Positions 1-9,474 of a DNA stretch of 32,946 nucleotides are shown one piece after another. The notes below the pieces were generated by a model. The model searched no databases and had not been told where the DNA came from. It worked only from the letters and a program-made list of their open reading frames with translations. The stretch comes from Micractinium sp. NFX-FRZ (Eukaryota > Chlorophyta > Trebouxiophyceae > Chlorellales > Chlorellaceae): the NCBI GenBank assembly GCA_029339195.1, contig JAPTJF010000560.1:1-32946 (forward strand). Reading direction: 5' to 3'. The number at the start of each line of letters is the position of its first letter. The stretch's first letter is position 1. Made by a program: the position numbers and the translations under genes.

Positions 1-120
1 GCCAGTTCGGGAGATGGTTGCATAAAGTTGTGCCGTCTCTTCAACCCCACCAGGCACGTGTGCTGGTGGCAGCACTGCCACCAGGCGGTGTTGACAGCAG
101 GCATCCTGGACAGACGAGTG

Positions 121-203
121 GCCAACCGGACTTGTGGGGGATGCACCCCCCGGGGGATGCCGGCCAGGTCATCACGCCCAAATTTTGCCTGAACGCCCCA
201 ATT
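121..203 (+). repeat. Left arm of 83-bp inverted repeat
   Basis: Pairs with 4054-4136 on the opposite strand, 82 of 83 identical. It begins GCCAACCGGACTTG and ends GAACGCCCCAATT. Confidence 0.9.
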
Positions 204-550
204 ACATCGCATTTTGGTCAGTTTCACTTGCGGAGGCCACGGGGCGCCCAGGGCGCGTGAGGCGCCTTTCGGGGTTCGGGCTTTCCCCTCGAAACCTCTG
301 CGGGCGTCCAACTGTCGCCAGGCCGTCTTGGAAGGGCGTTTTGGGCAGCTACACGGTGCGTTGTAGGCCTGCAGCGCACTCCGAGACCGCCTTGGGCCGT
401 GCCTGCGGCGGCGCCCACCCGCCTGCCGCCCGCCTGCCGCCACACCTTCCGCCTGCCTGCAGCCTGCGTCCAAGGCCCCCTGCCTGCTCCAACCCACTTG
501 CTCACCCTGTGGACCTGCTGCACATCTCTTGCTGTGCAGGTGTGAACACC

Positions 551-1462
551 ATGGAGGGTAACCAACCCGGCAGCCCGCAGCAGCAGCTGCTGGCGTACAA
601 GCGGCAACGCCGCCAGGACTGGGGGCAGGGGCAGCCGCCGCAACAACAACAGCAGGCGCAGGCGCAGCCCCAGGCGCAGGCAGAGCACAGGCCCGCCGCT
701 GGGGGGCAGGAGTATCAGGACCTGTGCAGCCCCGAGCCAGCAGCACTGCCCCGCGCGGAGTATCAGGACCTGTGCAGCCCCGAGCCAGCTGCACTGCCCC
801 GCGCCCCGCCGGCGCTGGGCGGCTTCACCACGCCAGCGCAGCGGGCGCAGCAGCAGGGGCAGGCAGAGCAAGCAGCCGAGGCCTGGCAGAGTGCACCGCT
901 CTTTGGTCATGCTCTGCCCCGTGCCCCTAGCCGTGGCCGCAAGCAGGCCCCCAAACTGGCAAGCACACCTGCATTTGTTGTGCCGGCGCAGCAGGCAGCA
1001 GCGGCGACAGCTGCAGCAACAATGCCGGCGGCGGCAGCAGCTGTGGCGGCTGCAGGCGGCAACCCAGAGGCTGCTGATACGTGCCCTGTAGCCGTGCGAG
1101 ACGCCCCAGCCCTCTCCGAGCAGCAGCTCGCGCGCTCCCACCGCACTGGTGGCAGTTACGTGCGGCACGCGCAGTCTGCAGTGCCTGGCAGCACATCCCA
1201 GGAGCACCAGGCCGGACTGATGATGGCAGAGATGCTGCACACTGACTGCTCGACAGCGGCTTTCAACGAGCTGCTGAGCAGGTCCGCCCACCTGCTGCGC
1301 CGCCTGGACCCCACCTACTGCATAGCCGCTCTGATGTTTGACCACTGCCAGGCAGAGCAGCAGGCTGCCAGCCAGGCGAGCAGGGGCGCGCACAGCCAGG
1401 CGGGCGGCGGGGCGCTGGGCGGGCGGGCAAGCTGCAGCGCAAGTGTCACAGCTGGCCGATAA
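551..1462 (+). CDS. Gln/Ala-rich hypothetical protein inside the element
   Basis: A single open exon of 303 residues starting MEGNQPGSPQQQLL. I chose the ATG at 551 because it directly follows a pyrimidine-rich stretch ending in CAG (possible 5'-UTR intron) and the sequence upstream in frame is low-quality. Residues ~25-50 are a Gln/Ala-rich tract. Residues 54-85 are two perfect 16-residue copies containing EYQDLCSPEPAALPRA, from a 48-bp tandem repeat. The middle is Ala-rich. Residues ~195-285 are of more ordinary composition (AEMLHTDCSTAAFNELL, RRLDPTYCIAALMFDHCQ) and look like a small helical domain. I do not recognise the family. Its stop lies ~130 bp from the end of the opposing transposase-like gene, so the two are convergent, as are the two genes of MuDR-like elements. 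It may be an accessory protein of the element or a captured host gene. Confidence 0.5.
   Translation: MEGNQPGSPQQQLLAYKRQRRQDWGQGQPPQQQQQAQAQPQAQAEHRPAAGGQEYQDLCSPEPAALPRAEYQDLCSPEPAALPRAPPALGGFTTPAQRAQQQGQAEQAAEAWQSAPLFGHALPRAPSRGRKQAPKLASTPAFVVPAQQAAAATAAATMPAAAAAVAAAGGNPEAADTCPVAVRDAPALSEQQLARSHRTGGSYVRHAQSAVPGSTSQEHQAGLMMAEMLHTDCSTAAFNELLSRSAHLLRRLDPTYCIAALMFDHCQAEQQAASQASRGAHSQAGGGALGGRASCSASVTAGR
710..805 (+). repeat. 48-bp tandem duplication (two copies) in coding sequence
   Basis: Copies 710-757 and 758-805 are virtually identical and keep frame, duplicating a 16-residue peptide. Confidence 0.9.
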
Positions 1463-3179
1463 TTAACTGTGCGACTGTGCGATCACGCGCCCGCGTGTCC
1501 GTCAACAGCAGGAACCCCTCGCCCTCCCTCTCCACTCCCTCTCCCCATGCCTCCCTCACTCCCTCCCTCCCTCCATCCCCACACCTCTCACCAGGCCAGC
1601 GGTGCTGTCCATTTCCACGACACCGGCAGACCCTCGCCCGCAGCAGACGGTGGGGGCAGCAAGCCGCAGCTGGTCGGGGGTGGAGGACACCACCAGCAGC
1701 GAGGGCGCCGTCTGCAGCGTCTGCAGAAAGCCGCGGCAGGGCTCCTTGTCGCCATCCACCTCCTTTGCCACAACTTCTGCATTGGCAGCCTCCACTCGCT
1801 GCGCCGCCACATGCAACGGCAACAGGCCCCTGGCTGCTGCCCGCTGGCTGCTGGCTGCGCCGCCGCGAGCCGCCGCCTTCTGGCGCGCGCTGCGCTTGCG
1901 CTGCGTGTCGCGGTTGGTGGTGCCAACAGCGGAGCTGCCGTGCAGGATGGTGGCCGCCTTGACCAGCATGCGAGCTGCCGCCTCATTCGCAGCGGTGCCG
2001 CGCAGCGCGTCGGCGCCCGCTGCCACGCACATGGCTGTGTAAGTGACCACGTTGCAGAGCAGTGGGAAGCTCGAGCCGTAGCGGGCGCCCTGCTGGTGGC
2101 AGCAGTCGTGCAGGGGCCGGACGAATATTTCTTTGGTGTTGTTCTTCTCCACGCCCACCACCCAGCAAGCATTGCAGCGGGTGGAGCAGCCGTGGCGGTT
2201 GGCAAGGTAGTTGGGGGCAGGCGCGCTGCAGGTGAAGATGGCCGCGGACTGCAGCCCCGCCAGGTGCTTCTCGTTCGAGCCTTTCTGCAGGGCGCGGGGA
2301 GGAAGAAGTGCAGCAGGCAGGCATTGCTGGGTGGTGGAGGGACGGCGAGGAAGGAAGTGCGGTGGGCGCAGGTGGTGGCCAGGGCACGGAAAGCCAGCAC
2401 AGCCTGGAGAGGGCGGGACGCGCCCGGCAGAAAGCACGTGTGGGGAAGCGGGCGGGAACCAAAAGATGCCAGCAGAGACCGCAGCAGCTCCCCACCTTGA
2501 AATGGACAAACGAGTTGGCGTTGGCTGGCAGGCGAGGGGCGGGAGGAGAGGCTGAGGCAGCGCCCTGGGAGGCCGCAGTGCCCCCCGCCGCGCCAGCTGT
2601 GCCGTCCCGGGCCGCAGCTGCCGCCGCAGCTGCCGCCGCCTCTGCTGCAGGGACAGCGTTGTTGGCCCCCGCGGCGTGGTTGAAGCTGAGCGCCACCAGC
2701 GCGTCGCCGGCGGGGTTGGCTGCCGGGTTGCCCTGCAGTAGACGAGGGGTGCAGCGGGGCGAGGTGTGGCAAGTCGCACACAACCTGCAGCACCGCCAGG
2801 ACCTGTGCACCCAGCGCCGCCGAGCCGCGGGGCGTGAGCCCGCGCTTCCGGCTCACAGCACTCTACCTGCTGTCCTGCCAGCACCCTGCAAGAGTGCTCA
2901 GCCCCCCCTGCCCACCTGCTCAGGCCCCAGCGTGACCATCAGCTTGACCCAGTCCAGTTGGGCGGAGCCTTGGATGAGGCTGCCGTCGGGGTTGAAGACC
3001 TGCTCTGTTACGTGGTGGCAACAGGCCATGCCTATCCGGGACATGTGTGCAACCTTGCACATCCCTGCCACGCAGGGAGGGGTAACGATCCCCACCTATT
3101 CCACCACGTTACATGCTCGGTGCTCTCAAGCATGGCGCGGTCATTCGGCAGCGCTCCCCATTGGTAAGGGATGGGCAGT

Positions 3180-3590
3180 CCCATGTTTTTCTAGTGTTTG
3201 GGTAAAATTGGAATAAATAGAAAAATCAGTTTTTAATAAAATTTCAAGATCTAAATGAGTTAATAATTGGTCTTTATAAAAACAACTAATAAAAACTAAT
3301 TTAGAATTAGAATTTAGAAAAGCCCAAATAGTTTTTAATTTATTGTGATTTTTGCAACCAATCAAAAAGTTAGGACCTTGACAAAGATTTTTAAACAGTT
3401 CTTTATCATGAAAAGTGAGTAAACTTTTTTTTAATAAACTGTTTTTAACATTTAATATTTCAACAGAATTATCACTTATTTCTTGAATCTTTTGTCTAAA
3501 ATCAGACCAATCTTTTACAGTGAAATTATTATGTTGTAATAAAAATTTTATAGAAAAGTCATCTAAAAAATTTTGTGTTTTTATTTTATT
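3180..3590 (-). pseudogene. rpl10: Fragment of mitochondrial ribosomal protein uL10 (rpl10)
   Basis: The minus strand is open for 137 codons across the insert, with AT-rich codons throughout. A TAA at 3593-3591 closes it upstream and there is no ATG, so the N-terminus is missing. Motifs fit the uL10 N-terminal domain: QHNNFTVKDWSDFR (family pattern: loop then LR..L), ILNVKNSLLKK (family: VvKNtLl), NFLIGCKNHNK, then SKLVFISCFYKDQLLTHLD and LLKTD. uL10 forms the base of the ribosomal stalk; the gene is mitochondrially encoded in several green algae and land plants and is not a plastid gene. At 3180 the frame runs into GC-rich element sequence and stops at 3141. It is almost certainly not expressed as a ribosomal protein here. 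The family call is from memory of motifs, not an alignment. Confidence 0.65.
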
Positions 3591-3605
3591 TTATTTTTTT
3601 TTATG
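3181..3605. other. AT-rich insert of organellar origin (NUMT)
   Basis: Composition changes abruptly from GC-rich to very AT-rich near 3181 and back near 3605-3622. Nothing else in the window is like it. The insert sits between the coding halves WYRLA... and LPIPYQWG... of the transposase-like gene, as if dropped into an exon. Its right end is a (TTTTA)n-like tract. The coding content (next entry) points to mitochondrial DNA. Exact junctions cannot be fixed by eye. Confidence 0.85.
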
Positions 3606-4053
3606 ATTTATCATTGTGTTCTGCCAGCCGGTACCACGCTGGGGCCCGGCACTGTACCACCTGCAGCTCTGCATCCACCGTCACGGCGCCAGGCGTTGCC
3701 GCCGCCACCGCCTGCAGCCCCTCTACAAGCGCCGGCGGCAGCTGCTTCTGCTGGGTCAACTTCAGCACGCGCCACACTTCCAACGCACCCTCATCGTCCT
3801 CAGACAGCGCTGCACAGGCAGCAGGGAAGGGCCATGTCGGGATGCACGACCAGCAGCAGCAGCAGGGGCAGCGCTGCGGCGCCAAAGCCACAATCGCACC
3901 TTCTGCGCCGTCCTCTGAGTCGCTCATGGCCGCCACTGCTGCGACGGAGCCCGCTGGGGAGCAAGCAGCCGAGGCCCGCTGCAGCCAGGCTACACCTGTG
4001 CCCCCCCCTCTGTCCTGAAGCTTTCTGGCGGCCTTTGGGGTGTATTAAGATTG

Positions 4054-4136
4054 AATTGGGGCGTTCAGGCAAAATTTGGGCGTGATGACCTGGCCGGCAT
4101 CCCCCGGGGGATGCATCCCCCACAAGTCCGGTTGGC
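4054..4136 (-). repeat. Right arm of 83-bp inverted repeat
   Basis: Reverse complement of 121-203 with one mismatch. Beyond it (4137 on) exact identity to the left flank is lost. Confidence 0.9.
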
Positions 4137-4455
4137 GGGGGCGGGAGCTGCCGCACCGCCACCTGGCCCTGGTGAAGGCGTCGTAAGGCGCTCTGAGAGA
4201 CGTTGCGCAGTGTGCAAGTTAGTAGATCAAACGCAAGAGTAGTTGTACATCCCCTTTGGAGAGGCACAACCTCGTTGCGCTGCCGGCGGCGGCTGCCGTC
4301 CATGTGGGCTGCGCAGCGCACGCAGCAGCGCCGCTGCCCCCCTTCAAAACAGGCTCCCCCTCCTGGGGGGTCTACTCTTTCTCGCCCATCCTGTGCCTCC
4401 CCGTCTCTCAGTCCTTGTCTCTCAGTCAACCTCGCCCAGCCACAGCCACCCCACC
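4137..4455 (+). promoter_or_regulatory. Intergenic region upstream of the secreted-protein gene
   Basis: This 319-bp stretch holds no gene I can support. It presumably contains the promoter and 5' UTR of the gene starting at 4456; a pyrimidine-rich CTCTCAGTC-type run lies just before the ATG. No TATA box was seen. Confidence 0.3.
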
Positions 4456-6374
4456 ATGACGAGCGCCACTGCCCGGTGCCGGGCCGCCGCCGCTCTGCCT
4501 CTCGTCCTGCTCGTGCTGCTGCTGGCTGGCAGCGGCGCCTCTGCCAGGTGCGGGCGGGTCTGAGGGCCGTGGGCGAGCGGCCAAGGTTGTCCGCAAGGGT
4601 GCAGTTCGCAGTTTAAAATCGGAGGGGCAGCCCAGCCCACCGCAGCTCCCTCTGCTGCTCACCAGGCTCTTCTGCCACCTTCCTGCCTCCTCTCAGGCGC
4701 CTGCTGGTGACCAGCGAGGCTACAGGCGCTGCCACTGGCACCTCTGCCGCCGTCACCGCCGAGGCTGGCGCCACTTCTGACGGCGCAGGTGAGGGTCCAA
4801 GCACCGCAGCGCTTGCAGACGTGCTGTACTCTGCTGGACTGTATCGCTTCTGGCTTGATCGTCTCTCACTCCCTGTCCCTCTCTCACCCCTCCCTCAACC
4901 ACAGGCACCGAGCTGGGCAGTGCATACGCCACTGGCGCTGCCACTGACGGCGCGGTGCAGACCTCTGGTGCCGTGACGGGCGGCACGGGCGACTCTGCCG
5001 TGGGTGGAGTCACCATGGGTGCCGCTGAGGGCGCCGCTGCTTCCTCCGACTCGGTAAGTCCTAGATGTCGCGGGTGCTTGCAAGCTGGTGCCTGGGGTGG
5101 GTGCTTGCAGGCGCGGTGGGGCTCCGCTGCTTGCAGTGCAGCTGACACATGTACTTGCGACTGCGTTGGATGTTGGGTGCTGCAACCTGCACCTCACAGC
5201 CTGCCAACATCCTCACCCACCTGAATTTCTCCATGTCCCATCCTCCTCTGCTTCAGGCCATCACCGCCCTCATCACTCCCGGTGCTGCTGCAACTGGCGG
5301 CTACTCCCTGGCTGGAGCCGCCTCGGCTCCCGGCCAGCCAGCCTCTGCTGCTGCCCTGACCCGCCTGGTGGCCGCCCTTACCCGCGGCAGCTCAGCCGGT
5401 GCCGAGGTTGCATCCGATGCCACTAGCACCACCGGGGTGCTGTCATGAGTGAGGCTGTGGGCGTGGCACAGGCTGGTGCCGACGGCGCACAGGTGGGCGG
5501 GAAGATGTTGGGTGGGAGGTGGGATGCTCTCGAGCCAGTTGCTGCTTTGCTGGGTGCTGCAAGCAGCGGCACTGTGCCTCCCCGCCTCCCTTTCTGGCTC
5601 CTGAGCACGCACTCTGCCATTGAGACGAGCCATATTCAGCCGGCCCCTGCCTCCCTTCCCTCCCCTGTTCCTGTCCCTTGCTGCAGGCTACTGGTCACAC
5701 CGAGTCGCGCACCCCTACATCCGTGGGCTCTGCAGACATCAATGCCGTCGCCTCAGGCAGCCTGGCACAGGTGGGCTCGGTGGGCCTGGGCCTGGCGCTG
5801 GGCATGCGGCCTGTGGGGTGGGGCGGGCCCTTGGGCGCCGGGCTTTACAAGGAGACCTTCCAGGGGAGCTGTAAGCCGTGTCTCCCCCTTTCCTCAGCTC
5901 TCAATCGAGTACTCACTCAACCTCCCTCCCTCCCTGCCCCTCCAGGCCCTGGCCGCCCTGCACAGCAGAGCTGGCGATTCCTCCGCCTCCGCCCCCGCCT
6001 CTGGCGCCGCCTCTGGCTCCGGACCCTCCCGTGTGGACGCCGCCTCCCTGACCACGGTCCTGCATTCCGCCCTGCAGCCGGCCGGCCGCCGCCTGAGCCA
6101 GGATCGGCAGGTGGACAGCGGCAGCCCGAAGCAGATTGCCACCGGCACTCCGCAGCTGAGCGACAACCTGGCGTCCCAGGCGCACAGTGCTGGCACCACC
6201 CACACCGCCGGTGTCCTGGCTTCAGCCCAGGGCGCAGACCGGGGCTCTGCGGTCACCGAGCCCAACGGCCAGCCGGCTTTGGGGGCAGCCGGCAGCACCG
6301 CTGCAGGCGGTGCTGCTGACGGTGCCGCCACCCAGGGGCGCACCAACGGCCAGGCGGCCCTCGCCCTGCCCTGA
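4456..6374 (+). CDS. Secreted Ala/Gly/Ser/Thr-rich protein of unknown function
   Basis: Exons: 4456-4547, 4697-4788, 4905-5053, 5257-~5436 (or 5492), 5687-5770, 5946-6374. The first exon is a textbook signal peptide: MTSATARCR, then a Leu/Ala core (LPLVLLVLLLAG), then SGASA. The rest is low-complexity Ala/Gly/Ser/Thr-rich sequence with repeated TxGA, GVL and QGAD-like phrases and several short blocks (AITALITPG, ALTRLVAAL, ALAALHSRAG). No enzymatic motif is visible. It could be a cell-wall or extracellular-matrix protein; that is inference from composition. Exon 4 is odd: to join exon 5 in frame it must use a weak donor after GGG at 5436. Using the better donor at 5492 leaves a one-base frame conflict and an in-frame TGA at 5446-5448. 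A TGTAA polyadenylation signal follows at 6432-6436. Confidence 0.7.
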
Positions 6375-6431
6375 GCAGCGCGGCGGGCTCTCACTCCTTT
6401 GCATGCACGGTGTCCTGATATGCTTTCATAG

Positions 6432-6436
6432 TGTAA
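6432..6436 (+). terminator. TGTAA polyadenylation signal
   Basis: Green-algal consensus TGTAA lies 58 bp after the stop of the secreted-protein gene. The remaining 6437-6774 holds no gene I can support and is the 3' region shared with the convergent transporter gene. Confidence 0.5.
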
Positions 6437-6774
6437 CATGGACAGCGGCGATACAGAACAGGAACATGAACAGCAGTGTCAATGCGCAGCGAGCAGCAGG
6501 AGAGCGGGTCGAAGAAGGGGGGTGGCGGGTGGCAGTAGCGCACACGCTCAGAACATCAAGGTTGCCAGAACGAAGAGGGGAGGGCAAAACATCAAACTGT
6601 AGCTGCCGGACGCACAGAACAGGAGGCTTCAAGCAGCACGAAAAACTCGAGTAGAAGCCAAGGGATATACATCGGGAGAATACATGGAGACAGGGGGGTG
6701 GTACAGCTGCCAAACGGCTGAGATCAGGTCTGCCAGGCTGGGCCGGCTGGGCAGCAGCCCAAGGGACCACCCTC

Positions 6775-9204
6775 TCAGCTCACAGCTTTGAGCCCTTGGG
6801 ACAGCTGGTCCAGCACAATGTGGCATGTGGCGCAGGTGATTAGCACGCCACTCACATCCATGACCACCTGCCGAACAGCGGGTGAAGTGGGTGGGTGGGT
6901 GGGATGCACACAGGCAAGCACAGCTGGGTGGGCCATGCTGCGAGAAAAGGCCGCATGGGGGCGCGGCATGCCAGGCTGCAGCACGTTCATGAGCCTGCCT
7001 CTAGCACACCCCGTGCTGCTGGCACCGTCTCCAGCAAGCGCTCGTTGCCCGTTTCCGCCCCTCCTCCTCTGCTGCCCGCCCCGCTTGCTCACCTGGATGC
7101 TGGTGCCCGCGTTTGCGGGGTCCACGCCTGCCCGCGCCAGCGCAAAGGGCAGCCCTGCAGGCAGCCGCCGCAAGTGGGAGATCAGTTCATGCAGCACCGC
7201 ACGCCGCGCACCGCCCAGAATATTGGCTTCTCCCAGCAGCCATGCCATGCAGGTGCCCTCGGGCGGCCCATGTTGAAAGGCTTCCATTCACAACGCCTTC
7301 CTGAACCATCGCCGCAACCTCCCCAGCCTGAACCATCGCTGCCCGCCCCGCCACGCACCCGTGCCTGCCACCACTGAGCAGACGACGATGAGGAAGAGGG
7401 AGATGGAGATGGCGGTGGCGTTGAGCGCGTTGCCGTTAGTGATGAACACGCGCACCCAGCCGCCCGCCGCAAGCCCCGTACCCAGCATGAGGCCAACAGC
7501 CAGCTGCTGCTGCATCGCCCGCCGCACCCCCGCCCCCGTGGCCTTCATGGTCCCAGTGGCCAGCCCTCGGATGACCTTGATGGCACTCTGGTTGCCTGCG
7601 TTCCCTCCCGCACCCACCTGCACGGGACAATGGATGGGGTCAGCAGGGGCGCAGCCAGAGGTACAGCCAGGGGAGGCAGCCAGGAGGGCAGGGCGGGCCG
7701 CCTGGGCGTGCGCACTTCGCCGCACAGCCGGCATGAGCTAGCCGCCTCCCTGCACACACGCGCTGCCCCCACTGCATTGACCACCACTTCCCTGCAACCC
7801 TCAATCAACGACGTACTTGATCCACCCGATCTACAAACCCTCAATCCACCCCACGTGGCGGGGTGGGCTGCCAGCATCACCAGAACCACAGCCCACCAAG
7901 CTACATTCCCCTCGCATGCCCCCCACAGGTGCTGACCAGCATGGTGAGGAAGAGCGTGACCACCAGGTGCTCTTTGAGCAGCTCCTGGTAGCTGTCCAGC
8001 ACAAAGGAGGACATGGACTGCAGCACCAGCAGGCCCAGCAGCCACCTGCATGTGCTTGAAGGGTGGGTGAGGGCCGCAGCGATGGGAGCGACAAGGTGCG
8101 CCAGGTAAACAGGCAGTGGCAGCGGGGAGGGGAGGGTCACAGGGAGGAGCAGGAGGCACGAAGCAGAGGTGCACAGCCGCGGCTGGCAGCCAGCAAAGTG
8201 CAGTCTGTGCTGCCACCAGCAATCACTGGCTGGCTGCCCCCAGTGTGCATGGGCCCGCCCGGCCACAGCACGGTGCCGGCCGGCAGCCCAGCCCCCACCT
8301 GCCACGGCTCCACGCCTCCTCTGCCGCGCTGCGCTCCGCGGGTGGCGTGTTGATGATGCCGGGCAGCTCGCAGAATTCGAGGTCGGGGTCACCACTGGGG
8401 AGGAAGGGAGGGGCGGGAGGGTGGGGCACGAGGGGAGGCGGCGGTTTGAACTGGGGCACAGAGGAGCGTGCCAGGCAGGTGCAGATGTGACAGCTTGCCA
8501 GTGTCAGCTTCGTTTCGCTGTGCCAGGCGTCAGTCCCCTGCTGCCTCTGCAAGGTGCAAGCTACGCCCTGTGCCTGCCTCCAGGCGTCCCCCCTCGGCAC
8601 CTGTCGCAGCGTGCCGCCTCCTTCTTGCCCCACTCCTCCAATGAGGACAGCTCGGTGCCCACACCTGCAGTACAGGGAGCATGGACAGGGAGCAGGGAGG
8701 CAGGTGTGATTGGGGAGAGGTGATGAGAGCATGTGGCGGCCAGGGGAGACAGGAAAGAAGAAGGGAAGCAAGTGTTGCACAGGGCCGAAGGGGTGCGGGC
8801 GAGCGAGCAGAGGCAAACCGAGCTCGGCGGGGGCTGTGCGGCAAGAGGGGGAGCGGCCCTCCTGGCCACGCAGTTCGCGCATTACAAACCACCACCGCCA
8901 TACCAGGGATCCTGCATCATCCACAGCACTGCTTACCATCGTCTACTGCTGCTGGGAGCTGCTGGGAGCTGGCGCGGCGGTGCGCTGAATGGTGCAGCCC
9001 CGCCGCCGACAGGTGCCCCAGCGAGGTCAGGCTCGCGCTGTGCTTCCACTGTTGCTGCGGCGGTGGCCCCACGTGGAGCGGCTTTGTGGGCGGGCCGTGC
9101 GCCATGCTGCGGTGCTGGTGCTGCCACTCGTGACCCGCTGCCTGCCACCTGCTGCTGCTGCTTGTGGGTGAGACGAGACGGGCAGCCATGTGTCCTAACA
9201 GCAT
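6775..9204 (-). CDS. SLC41/MgtE-type divalent-cation (Mg2+) transporter
   Basis: Seven exons on the minus strand: 9204-8937, 8664-8601, 8394-8299, 8045-7937, 7617-7359, 7154-7093, 6867-6775, giving 316 residues with consistent phases. It has one MgtE membrane domain: WLLGLLVLQSMSSFVLDSYQ (TM1), LVVTLFLTML then GAGGNAGNQSA (the MgtE/SLC41 signature, with KVIRGLATG), QQLAVGLMLGTGLAAGG, ISLFLIVVCSVVAGTGLPF then RAGVDPANAGT, and VVMDVSGVLITCATCHIVLD, about five helices. The conserved DPA and the Asp of VVMDVSG fit the pore-lining positions of the family. Known members move Mg2+ across membranes. There are no N- and CBS-type regulatory domains, as in bacterial MgtE, and only one domain rather than the two of animal SLC41. 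The N-terminal ~95 residues are polar. An internal ATG at 9105 is an alternative start. The donor after residue LTML is GTCAGC, which is weak, but the protein join is unambiguous. Divergent from UTP7. Confidence 0.85.
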
Positions 9205-9474
9205 GTGCTAGCAAGGCATGCCGTCGGAAGAACAAGCAAGCGTGCAGGGAGCCGAACGAGGGCGTGCCGAGCCGAGCTGTACCGCTGTACTGCTGTTGCT
9301 TTGGTTTCGGGGCCCATCGGGCTGCCAGGGCTCGGGCGGCTCGAGTTTACTAAATTGAAGCACCGAGCAGCTTCCCAAAGAGCTGTGGACTTAGCGCCAG
9401 CACATGCACCCCGACAGCACCCCTCTTTCGCGCTGCTAGCATATTGAATCGACCGAGAGCAGCAGGTTCCAGCC
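9205..9474. promoter_or_regulatory. Shared divergent promoter region
   Basis: Only 270 bp separate the start of the Mg transporter (-) from UTP7 (+), so both promoters and 5' UTRs must lie here. I see no recognisable core motif. Confidence 0.4.

Larger units (their letters stand above)
1592..3927 (-). pseudogene. Zinc-cluster transposase-like gene, 3'-truncated and interrupted by a mitochondrial insert
   Basis: Minus-strand exons share in-frame phase-0 junctions: start exon(s) 3927 to ~3622 (probable intron ~3903-3814), resumption ~3179-3118, then 3053-2916, 2732-2496 and 2284-1592. Recognisable pieces are MSDSEDGAE, an acidic start; WYRLA, then the insert, then LPIPYQWGALPNDRAML; VAHMSRIGMACCHHVTEQVF; an Ala-rich linker; and a 231-residue exon. 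That exon holds a Cys/His cluster (HGCSTRCNAC ... LHDCCHQQG) resembling WRKY/GCM1- or FLYWCH-type fingers of Mutator-like transposases, and ends EMDSTAGL, which resembles the segment around the first catalytic Asp of MULE DDE domains. The last exon ends at a good donor (GTGAGA), yet I see no following exon before the inverted repeat, so the rest of a DDE domain appears lost. The MULE assignment is tentative; it could be another lineage-specific repeat family. Confidence 0.5.
121..4136. mobile_element. Putative DNA-transposon-like element bounded by 83-bp inverted repeats
   Basis: Positions 121-203 and the reverse complement of 4054-4136 match over 83 bases with one mismatch (near 136). Each arm carries a short internal palindrome built on GGGGGATGCATCCCCC (C for T in the left arm). 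Between the arms lie two convergent genes, a Gln-rich protein (+, 551-1462) and a zinc-cluster transposase-like gene (-, 1592-3927). Long inverted ends with two convergent genes are the layout known for Mutator/MuDR-type elements; the assignment here is inference. There is no clear target-site duplication next to the arms (112-120 versus 4137-4145 do not match). Weak, gapped similarity seems to continue outward beyond both arms, so the true ends may lie outside 121 and 4136, or the two arms could be independent copies of a dispersed repeat. Confidence 0.55.

Noticed and set aside
224..1393. Long minus-strand open frame opposite the Gln-rich gene
   Set aside because: Composition is Cys/Arg-rich, typical of an antisense shadow of CAG-rich coding sequence; no domain or splice structure.
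2264..2275. GTTCGAGCC as a tRNA B-box
   Set aside because: It is inside a phase-consistent coding exon and there is no A-box or cloverleaf around it.
1469..2500. Plus-strand open frame of ~340 codons
   Set aside because: It lies opposite the phase-consistent minus-strand exons of the transposase-like gene and has shadow-type composition.
3573..4085. Plus-strand frames crossing the right edge of the AT-rich insert
   Set aside because: They join organellar and element sequence arbitrarily; the minus-strand reading gives recognisable protein on both sides.
112..4145. Target-site duplication flanking the inverted repeats
   Set aside because: Bases immediately outside the two arms do not match, so none can be claimed.
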